7,296 nt of DNA from an uncultured Oscillospiraceae bacterium. GTDB taxonomy: Bacteria; Bacillota; Clostridia; Oscillospirales; Ruminococcaceae. The notes beneath the pieces were generated by a model, which did not search any database, was not told where the DNA came from, and was given only the letters and a program-made list of their open reading frames with translations. The position numbers and the translations under genes were made by a program. Numbering within the stretch: position 1 is the stretch's first letter; each line of letters begins with the position of its first letter. Location of the stretch: positions 1-7,296 of the forward strand of contig CAKSGA010000105.1 of NCBI GenBank assembly GCA_934454435.1, read 5' to 3'. Below, in pieces: positions 1 to 4,726 of the stretch.

Positions 1-79
1 AAAGCACATTCCGGAGCAGTTCATCGTCAGATTTTGGCGGGGTGATGTTGTTAAAAAGCTCGGTGTATTTTGAAGTCAT
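1..79 (-). CDS. Probable anti-sigma factor, N-terminal fragment (cut by window edge)
   Basis: Only the first 26 codons are present; the gene runs leftward off the window. The readable start is MTSKYTELFNNITPPKSDDE followed by LLRNVL. Its ATG overlaps the stop of the upstream ECF sigma gene in an ATGA arrangement (76-79 on the minus strand), and a strong GAGGAGG ribosome binding site lies at 87-93, seven bases before the start, inside the end of the sigma gene. A gene translationally coupled behind an ECF sigma factor is usually its membrane-bound anti-sigma regulator, and short soluble N-termini of this kind are common in clostridial partners of ECF factors. The fragment is too short to show a membrane segment or a sensor domain, so the role is an inference from position. 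Confidence 0.6.
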   Translation of the reverse strand, partial: MTSKYTELFNNITPPKSDDELLRNVL

Positions 80-558
80 AGTTGGTCCTCCTCTGTCAGC
101 AGTTGTTTGAGCCGCCTGCGCCCCCGGGACAGCCGTGAAGTCACTGCGGTGACGCTGATGTCAAGTATCTGAGCGATTTCCCTTGTGGAATAACCCTCGT
201 AGTAGAACAGGTGTATCACCGTGCCGTACTCCGGCGGCAGCGACCTTATCAGTGGCAGAAGCTCGCTTTCGGCCACCGGTTCGGCGGAACGGCCTGCGTT
301 CTCATCAGGGAACTCCACGGGCTCGCCGTGGGTGCGGCGGTATTTCAGAAGATTTTTCGAGAGATTGACAGCTACCCGGATAAGCCAGCGCCTGCAGTCC
401 TCGTCCGAGGGAAATTCCCCGGAATAGTTCAGCAGACGAATGAACGACTCCTGACACACGTCCTCGGCGTCTGCGGAGCTTCTAAGGTAGCTGAACGCCA
501 CACGATACAGCATAGTGTGGTACAGCCTGACGTATTTTTCGATGATCTGGTCTGTCAC
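76..558 (-). CDS. ECF-family RNA polymerase sigma factor
   Basis: A 160-residue sigma-70 family protein of the minimal ECF layout (regions 2 and 4 only). Region 2 covers about residues 8-75, with the core-binding DAEDVCQESFIRLL stretch at 30-43. A variable linker follows, and region 4 covers about 100-155, with a helix-turn-helix around 124-151 (STREIAQILDISVTAVTSRL) for -35 recognition. The start is GTG at 558: AGGAGGG at 564-570 is ideally spaced and the sigma homology begins right after it. The frame stays open upstream to 777, but that stretch crosses a terminator and has no sigma similarity, so it is not coding. The next gene overlaps by four bases, which suggests coupled translation with a probable anti-sigma factor. 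The target promoters cannot be read from this window. Confidence 0.93.
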   Translation of the reverse strand: MTDQIIEKYVRLYHTMLYRVAFSYLRSSADAEDVCQESFIRLLNYSGEFPSDEDCRRWLIRVAVNLSKNLLKYRRTHGEPVEFPDENAGRSAEPVAESELLPLIRSLPPEYGTVIHLFYYEGYSTREIAQILDISVTAVTSRLSRGRRRLKQLLTEEDQL

Positions 559-599
559 GCTCTCCCTCCTTTTCTTGTATTTGAAGGACGTCTTTCGTA

Positions 600-630
600 T
601 ATATAACAATCCCGCCCGGCGATTTGTCAC
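600..630 (-). promoter_or_regulatory. Weak candidate promoter for the leftward sigma operon
   Basis: Between the terminator of the cysteine-rich gene and the GTG start of the sigma gene, the minus strand has GTGACA (625-630) and, 18-19 bases on, an AT-rich TTATATATA tract (598-606) that could act as a -10 box. The match is loose. I looked for an ECF-type AAC/CGTC pair at the right spacing here and found none, so autoregulation of this sigma factor is not visible. Confidence 0.3.
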
Positions 631-631
631 C

Positions 632-664
632 AAAAAGAAAACCGCCGCCCATTCCGGACGGCGG
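632..664 (-). terminator. Rho-independent terminator of the cysteine-rich small gene
   Basis: On the minus strand CCGCCGTCC (656-664) pairs with GGGCGGCGG (642-650), nine pairs including one G.U, around a five-base GGAAT loop. The stem is followed at once by TTTTCTTTTT (632-641). It sits 15 bases past the stop codon of the 71-residue gene and separates it from the sigma operon. Confidence 0.9.
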
Positions 665-679
665 ATATTATGTTCGATA

Positions 680-895
680 TCAGAAATCAATATCATTAAC
701 AGCGGAGTTCGCAAGCTGGAGCTCTTTCTTGGGCACTCTCTTGAGAGGGTTGTACACGAACTTCTTACATGAGTCATAGGACTTTACATCGCCCATCTTG
801 GAGCAGTGGATCTTGTCACCTTCGCCGGCGGTTCCCAGCTCGCAGTATTTACAGGAGGGCTTGATATTGTTGCCGAACAGCTTTTTCTTTGCCAT
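680..895 (-). CDS. Small four-cysteine protein of unknown function (putative zinc-binding)
   Basis: A 71-residue protein, start MAKKKLFG, with four cysteines arranged C15-x2-C18-x12-C31-x11-C43. The centre reads SCKYCELG and the second half DSCKKFVYNPLKRVPKK. The CxxC pair plus two further cysteines would suit a small zinc ribbon or knuckle, but no metal or ligand is shown by the sequence. Similar short cysteine proteins with a YxPLKRVPK-like tail are, from memory, widespread hypothetical proteins of clostridia. ATG 895 was chosen because GGAGG lies seven bases upstream (903-907); the in-frame ATG at 913 would place this site inside the gene. The lysine-rich start and the absence of a hydrophobic segment point to a cytoplasmic protein. 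It is a single-gene unit with its own promoter and terminator. Confidence 0.8.
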   Translation of the reverse strand: MAKKKLFGNNIKPSCKYCELGTAGEGDKIHCSKMGDVKSYDSCKKFVYNPLKRVPKKELQLANSAVNDIDF

Positions 896-960
896 AGAAA
901 TTCCTCCGATCATTATGTCATAAATACGGGACTCCCCGGAGGGATACCTCGCCTGATAAC

Positions 961-989
961 ATTATACCACATTCCGCCGAAAAAGTCTA
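961..989 (-). promoter_or_regulatory. Sigma-A-type promoter of the small cysteine protein
   Basis: Minus strand: TAGACT (984-989), a 17-base spacer, and a perfect TATAAT (961-966) preceded by TGG, an extended -10. Transcription would start near 954, leaving a leader of about 60 bases before the ATG at 895. Confidence 0.8.
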
Positions 990-1091
990 CAATAAATTGC
1001 AAAATTGCCATTCTATTTTTTCATGCGCTAATTTGTGAATATTGAACAAATGCCCCTGCGGCGAAAATTTGCAAAAATTGCGCTGTAGGTA

Positions 1092-1120
1092 TTGCCAAAT
1101 CGCCAAATATGTGGTATACT
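1092..1120 (+). promoter_or_regulatory. Sigma-A-type promoter of the dockerin protein gene
   Basis: TTGCCA (1092-1097), a 17-base spacer and TATACT (1115-1120) preceded by TGG (extended -10). Both hexamers match consensus at five of six positions. The start point would be near 1127, giving a leader of about 78 bases that contains a stem-loop. The rest of the 896-1204 gap is AT-rich, with a 6-bp inverted repeat (1031-1036 with 1046-1051) and no gene. Confidence 0.85.
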
Positions 1121-1145
1121 ATTGATGTATATAATGACATAGCTG

Positions 1146-1165
1146 TCCGGTGAGATCTCGCCGGA
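1146..1165 (+). other. Leader stem-loop near the 5' end of the dockerin gene mRNA
   Basis: TCCGGTGA and TCGCCGGA pair over eight positions (one G.U) around GATC, about 20 bases after the predicted transcription start and some 25 bases before the ribosome binding site. No U-tract follows, so it is not a terminator. It may stabilise the mRNA 5' end; no riboswitch family was recognised. Confidence 0.5.
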
Positions 1166-1204
1166 AGTGAAACAACACGGAAAATATATTAAGGAGAGGA
1201 TATT

Positions 1205-3355
1205 ATGAAACTTTCTAAGAGGATCATCGCTGCAGCGCTGACCGGCACGATGGCTGCCGCTTCTGTTCCGGCAGTGCTCCCCGTTACAGGATATGCGGCA
1301 GTTACACAGGATTACGACTCTGACGATATAGTATGGGATACCGACTCTTCGCTGTTCTGTTCAGTAGGCGAGGCCGAGCCCAACGCAAAGTTCCTCAAGG
1401 CTTTACAGACCGCCACCGGCAGACGTGATTACTCACTTATCACCTTCGGCGACCTCGAAAAGATCACCTCGCTGAACCTCAGCGGTATCGGCATGGAGGG
1501 CGTACCCCGTGTCATCGAGTACATGGTAAGGCTCCGCACGCTCGACCTTTCCAAGAACAAGCTCCGCAGCTCCACCGTGAATAATGTGGATCTTTCAAAT
1601 TGTGTGATGCTCACCAGTATCGACCTCAGCTACAACTTCCTGACCTCTGTGCCGGCGTGGTATACAGCGCTGGACGCAAAGACCAAGAACATAAGCTACA
1701 ACCTGATCAACACCTCCAACCAGAGGAACATCGTGGTTTCCCCGACAGCGTATTACTTCGGCGTTGGCGACTCTCTGACTGAAAAGGAGCTCGCACGCTT
1801 CAAGGACAAGGTGCTCTCCACCATCAAGCTGAACGATGGCAGCATTCTTCCCGAGTACTTCTACGACCCGCTGCTGAACAGGTACGATATTCCCGATGAC
1901 GCTGACGACAACTACCTCAAGAACGAGAACATCGACTTTGACATTGATGTCAGCGCATACGTAAAGAACGGCGAGGTAACAAAGGCAGGCTCCGTAAAGG
2001 GTACTGTATCGCTGTTCGTTCCCGGCTCCAGCTCCAATCCGAAGATAAGGACCGAAGTGACCATCTACTTCCTGGACGGAAACGATCCGTCTACCGTGAA
2101 GTTCCGTCTGGAAAGCCTTATCGCAGAATGCGAAAAGCTCACCGAGGATACATACACCGGCCCCACATGGACCGTGTTCTCCAACCAGCTCAAGACCGCC
2201 AAGGCTATCTATCAGTACAACAACACTGATTATGACATGCTGAAGAGCGCATTCGACAGCCTTACCGAGGCAAAGAAACAGCTGGTAGAGGGCGTAAACA
2301 CCAGCACCAAGAAGATACTTACAGACCTTCTCGCCATCGCCAAGACCTATAAGGAAGCCGACTACACCGCAGAGAGCTGGAGAAAGCTCACCGCAGCCAT
2401 AAACCTCCTTACCGAAGCGAGCGAGAACAAGAGCACTTCCCTTGAAGAAGCCAACAAGGCTATCAAGGCGTTCCAGGAAGCGCAGAACGGTCTGGCAGCA
2501 ACAAAGCAGGAGAAGCCCGCAATAATCACCAAGGCTGATTTTGAGTCCATCTACGGCGATAACAAGACTGTCACCGCAAAGGGTGCTACCAAGGACGGCT
2601 ACAAGTACAGCTGGAAGTTCACCGGCACTGACGTCACCAAGCCCGCCGACTTCGACCCCGAGGTGATGTACGAAAGCAAGTACGAGGAACAGATCCGCTT
2701 TGAAGCAGGCAGCGCAAGCGATTACCAGATAATCTCTTTTGCTGAAACAAAGGCGTTCCCGGGCGTTGGCGAGCTCACCATGGACGTTTCCAAGGTGTAC
2801 ACCAATGGCGTCTACAGACTGTACAAGTGGAACACCTCCACCAAGAAATCAGAATTTATCAGAGAAGTGACCGTTGAAGACGGTTCTGTCACCACAAGCT
2901 TCAGCGAGGGCGGCGATTATTTCATCAGCTCCGTTCTCCAGAACTTCCAGATGATCTCTTCCAACTTCAATATCAACCACGACAAGCGCACTATCACCGC
3001 AAGCTTCAAGAAGAAGTACACCGTGGCTGATTTCCGCAACAATATCGAGAACGGCAGCGCCATCAACATCACGAACGCAGACGGCTCCGCAGTTTCCGAG
3101 ACCCAGTATATCGCTACCGGAATGCAGGCAGCCGCTCCCAACAGCGATGCAAGCTATTCGCTGGTAGTAATGGGCGATGTTGACGGTGATGGAAACGTGA
3201 CCGCTCTGGACGCTGTTACGATACTCAAGGCTGTTATCGGCGAGATCACGCTGGACAGCTATGAGAAGAAGGTCGCAGCCGACATCAACGGCGACGGCTG
3301 GGTAAGAGCGGACGATGCTGTGCAGCTTCTCAAGTACGTTATCGGCATTGACTGA
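1205..3355 (+). CDS. Secreted leucine-rich-repeat / FIVAR / dockerin protein
   Basis: A 716-residue exported protein. Residues 1-31 form a signal peptide (lysines, hydrophobic [19 protein letters not shown], likely cut after GYA). Residues about 83-165 hold leucine-rich repeats ([30 protein letters not shown]). Two helical FIVAR-like modules follow at about 299-361 and 370-431, each with an aromatic-rich first helix (YTGPTW, YTAESW). A beta-rich region spans about 438-650. A type I-like dockerin ends the protein (655-716), with calcium loops D658[11 protein letters not shown]669 and D693[11 protein letters not shown]704. The dockerin predicts docking to a cohesin on a scaffoldin or the cell surface; the leucine-rich repeats suggest a binding rather than catalytic role, and no glycosidase or peptidase domain is visible. 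ATG 1205 follows AAGGAGAGG at 1191-1199. The ligand is unknown. smpB follows after 26 bases with no terminator between. Confidence 0.93.
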   Translation: MKLSKRIIAAALTGTMAAASVPAVLPVTGYAAVTQDYDSDDIVWDTDSSLFCSVGEAEPNAKFLKALQTATGRRDYSLITFGDLEKITSLNLSGIGMEGVPRVIEYMVRLRTLDLSKNKLRSSTVNNVDLSNCVMLTSIDLSYNFLTSVPAWYTALDAKTKNISYNLINTSNQRNIVVSPTAYYFGVGDSLTEKELARFKDKVLSTIKLNDGSILPEYFYDPLLNRYDIPDDADDNYLKNENIDFDIDVSAYVKNGEVTKAGSVKGTVSLFVPGSSSNPKIRTEVTIYFLDGNDPSTVKFRLESLIAECEKLTEDTYTGPTWTVFSNQLKTAKAIYQYNNTDYDMLKSAFDSLTEAKKQLVEGVNTSTKKILTDLLAIAKTYKEADYTAESWRKLTAAINLLTEASENKSTSLEEANKAIKAFQEAQNGLAATKQEKPAIITKADFESIYGDNKTVTAKGATKDGYKYSWKFTGTDVTKPADFDPEVMYESKYEEQIRFEAGSASDYQIISFAETKAFPGVGELTMDVSKVYTNGVYRLYKWNTSTKKSEFIREVTVEDGSVTTSFSEGGDYFISSVLQNFQMISSNFNINHDKRTITASFKKKYTVADFRNNIENGSAINITNADGSAVSETQYIATGMQAAAPNSDASYSLVVMGDVDGDGNVTALDAVTILKAVIGEITLDSYEKKVAADINGDGWVRADDAVQLLKYVIGID

Positions 3356-3381
3356 CAGGTCAGCGCCGGCTGGGAGGTCAG

Positions 3382-3837
3382 ATGAACACAAAGACCATTG
3401 CAGATAACCGCATAGTAAGGCATGAGTACTTCATCATTGAGAGCATAGAAGCCGGTATTGAGCTTTTCGGCACCGAGGTGAAGTCCATCAGGAACGGCGG
3501 CGTGAACCTCAAGGACTCCTGGATATCCATCGAGAACGGCGAGGCGTTTATCCGCAACATGCACATTTCTCCCTACGAAAAGGGCAATATCTTCAACAAG
3601 GATCCCTACCGCACCCGTAAGCTCCTCATGCACAAAAAGGAGATACTGAAGCTGTTCGGTCAGGTGAAGCAGGGCGGCTACACGCTGATACCTGTTTCGA
3701 TGTACTTTAAGGACTCCAAGGTAAAGGTCCAGGTAGGACTTTGTAAGGGCAAGAAGCTCCACGACAAGCGTGACGATATGGCAAAGCGTGACGCCGGCAG
3801 GGAGATCGAGCGTGCAATGAAAGAGCGGAACAGATAA
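3382..3837 (+). CDS. smpB: SsrA-binding protein SmpB
   Basis: A 151-residue protein of normal SmpB length and sequence. It binds the tRNA-like part of tmRNA and brings it to stalled ribosomes for trans-translation. Recognisable family blocks are [12 protein letters not shown] at the start, [13 protein letters not shown] (about 27-39), [12 protein letters not shown] (about 77-88) and the basic C-terminal tail [16 protein letters not shown] (about 122-137), which in known structures enters the ribosomal mRNA channel. GGGAGGT at 3372-3378 precedes ATG 3382. The gene lies only 26 bases after the dockerin gene, with no promoter or terminator between, so at least part of its transcript probably comes from that upstream promoter. 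No tmRNA gene is found in the window even though smpB and ssrA are often neighbours. Confidence 0.97.
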   Translation: MNTKTIADNRIVRHEYFIIESIEAGIELFGTEVKSIRNGGVNLKDSWISIENGEAFIRNMHISPYEKGNIFNKDPYRTRKLLMHKKEILKLFGQVKQGGYTLIPVSMYFKDSKVKVQVGLCKGKKLHDKRDDMAKRDAGREIERAMKERNR

Positions 3838-3850
3838 TCAATTCACATCT

Positions 3851-3891
3851 CAAGCTAATGGGCTGCAACTAATTTGCAGCCCATTAGCTTG
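3851..3891 (+). repeat. Perfect 18-bp inverted repeat / stem-loop after smpB
   Basis: CAAGCTAATGGGCTGCAA (3851-3868) and its exact reverse complement (3874-3891) flank a five-base CTAAT loop, starting 14 bases after the smpB stop. There is no T-run on either side, so it is not a classic intrinsic terminator. It may be a 3'-end stabiliser, an RNase III-type processing site, or a terminator that works without a U-tract. The orientation is symmetric, so the strand is set by the neighbouring gene. Confidence 0.75.
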
Positions 3892-3909
3892 TCGAAAAAG
3901 TATCTATCC

Positions 3910-4106
3910 CAGGCTGCCGAGAAAGGTACAGATGCTAGGAACCCGCACTGCGACTAGGCTTTGTGCCTGTTGCCCTTTATTGCCCGACATCGTGTCGGGC
4001 TCGGGGGCAACTGCGCAAACATCGTGTTTGCGCCTGCCGTTGTGCAGCATTTTTTGCGAAGCAAATAATGCGGTGACGACGCAGATGTGCCTTTATCGGC
4101 AGCCTG
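3910..4106 (+). ncRNA. Candidate structured non-coding RNA, about 197 nt, multi-hairpin with closing helix
   Basis: The ends pair over 20 positions: 3911-3930 with 4086-4105, 18 Watson-Crick pairs, one G.U (3927/4089) and one G.A (3921/4095), plus C3910-G4106. Inside this come tandem G.A pairs (3931-3932 with 4084-4085) and TGC/GCA (3933-3935 with 4081-4083). Within the loop: a seven-pair stem (3969-3975 with 4005-4011) carrying the hairpin GCCCGACA-TCG-TGTCGGGC (3982-4000); the hairpin GCGCAAACA-TCG-TGTTTGCGC (4013-4033); and a stem 4047-4071 (5 pairs, one T.T, 5 pairs, GAA loop). The G.U and G.A pairs make sense only on the plus strand. A purine-rich, largely unpaired stretch (about 3936-3955) could be the functional core. 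Size, architecture and host resemble the large clostridial ncRNAs; the raiA motif RNA is my best guess, unverified. No own promoter is obvious. A mobile element with terminal inverted repeats is the alternative, but no target duplication is seen. Confidence 0.6.
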
Positions 4107-4108
4107 TT

Positions 4109-4134
4109 TGCAACTGTCTGGAAATTTTGCCGTC
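4109..4134 (+). promoter_or_regulatory. ECF-type promoter upstream of the second sigma gene
   Basis: TGCAAC (4109-4114), exactly 16 bases, then CGTC (4131-4134). This fits the ECF pattern known from Bacillus SigM/SigW/SigV promoters (TGAAAC-N16-CGT followed by A or C). ECF operons commonly carry such a site for autoregulation. Transcription would begin near 4141. A perfect TATAAT at 4138-4143 is also present but has only a poor -35 partner (CTGTCT, 18-base spacing). Confidence 0.6.
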
Positions 4135-4158
4135 TAATATAATGAAGCGCTTCAAAAC

Positions 4159-4167
4159 GGAGGTGAG
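4159..4167 (+). promoter_or_regulatory. Strong ribosome binding site that conflicts with the available start codons
   Basis: GGAGGTGAG is the only good ribosome binding site ahead of the second sigma gene. In frame, the codon at the ideal distance is ATC (4172); the ATG at 4187 is about 20 bases away, and the ATG at 4142 and GTG at 4163 lie before or inside the site. Confidence 0.7.
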
Positions 4168-4186
4168 ATCCATCAGGGACGATGAA

Positions 4187-4726
4187 ATGATAACGCTGCT
4201 GAACCAGCGTGACGAAAGAGGAATAACAGCACTGCGGGAAAGCTACGGCAGACTTCTGAAAAGTCTTGCCTACGGAATACTCCGTAGCGAGCAGGACGCA
4301 GAGGAGTGCGAGAGTGAAGCCCTGCTGCGAGCCTGGAACAGCATTCCGCCGGAGCGTCCACGGTCACTGTGCGCATGGCTCTGCCGGGTGACACGGCGTC
4401 TGGCGCTCGACCGCTGGGACTACAACCGTGCAGCGAAACGCAGCGCCGAAGTTCTGCCGATAGACGAACTTTCAGACTTCATCGGCGGGAACTCAGACGC
4501 CGCCGACCGGCTCAGCGAAAAGGAGCTGACCCGCCTGCTGAACGAATTCCTGTCGAAGCAGGACCACAGGACCCGGGTGATATTCCTGCGGCGTTACTGG
4601 TTCGGCGACACAACTGCGGAGATCGCAGAAAGGCTCGGAGCGACCGACAGCATGGTGAAATCAAGAATATCACGAACACTCAAAAAGCTGAAAGAGTTTC
4701 TCAGGAAGGAGGGCTACGACCTTTGA
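4187..4726 (+). CDS. ECF-family RNA polymerase sigma factor (second cassette)
   Basis: A sigma-70 family protein of the ECF type, 179 residues from ATG 4187. Region 2 spans about residues 14-80 (GILRSEQDAEECESEALLRA in the core-binding part, then AWLCRVTRRLALDRW). Region 4 spans about 118-172, with the helix-turn-helix TTAEIAERLGATDSMVKSRI around 142-161. The start is uncertain. Possible starts are ATG 4142 (15 codons longer, no ribosome binding site, at the predicted transcription start, hence leaderless), GTG 4163, a non-standard ATC 4172 with the best-placed ribosome binding site, or ATG 4187; family-like sequence begins around DDEMITLLNQRDERG. An ECF-type promoter (4109-4134) suggests it transcribes its own operon. 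Its TGA overlaps the TTG start of the membrane M23 protein (TTGA, 4723-4726), so the two are coupled. The open frame back to 3932 crosses the structured RNA and is not coding. Confidence 0.92.
   Translation: MITLLNQRDERGITALRESYGRLLKSLAYGILRSEQDAEECESEALLRAWNSIPPERPRSLCAWLCRVTRRLALDRWDYNRAAKRSAEVLPIDELSDFIGGNSDAADRLSEKELTRLLNEFLSKQDHRTRVIFLRRYWFGDTTAEIAERLGATDSMVKSRISRTLKKLKEFLRKEGYDL

Noticed and set aside
559..777. N-terminal extension of the first sigma factor back to 777
   Set aside because: It would cross a strong terminator and the end of the preceding gene, and it has no family similarity; GTG 558 has a well-placed AGGAGGG.
2849..3762. Long antisense frames over the dockerin and smpB genes
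   Set aside because: They mirror real plus-strand genes, have no ribosome binding sites or recognisable domains, and arise from the codon bias of the sense strand.
4047..4071. Stand-alone terminator hairpin
   Set aside because: The T-run lies inside the stem rather than after it, and the hairpin sits within the larger closed fold.
3910..4106. Miniature inverted-repeat transposable element
   Set aside because: The terminal repeats are suggestive, but no target-site duplication flanks them, and the mismatches are G.U and G.A on one strand, which fits RNA structure better. It is kept as the alternative explanation.
3838..4141. tmRNA (ssrA) gene next to smpB
   Set aside because: smpB is often near ssrA, and this gap holds a structured RNA, but there is no tRNA-like CCA end, no typical GGGG-start acceptor half and no resume-tag reading frame of the ANDNYALAA type. 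At about 197 nt the element is also shorter than a usual tmRNA.
4115..4143. Sigma-A promoter using TATAAT at 4138-4143
   Set aside because: The -10 hexamer is perfect, but no acceptable -35 box lies 16-18 bases upstream, while the ECF pair has exact spacing. It could still work as a secondary promoter.
3932..4186. N-terminal extension of the second sigma gene, open from ATG 3932
   Set aside because: The stretch runs through the paired RNA element and the ECF promoter, its translation is cysteine-rich with no sigma similarity, and a strong ribosome binding site lies much further downstream.
4369..4722. Long N-terminal extension of the M23 protein in another frame of the sigma gene
   Set aside because: The translation is arginine-rich shadow sequence of the sigma gene. 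The natural start is TTG 4723, with a good ribosome binding site and an anti-sigma-like N-terminus plus membrane helix.
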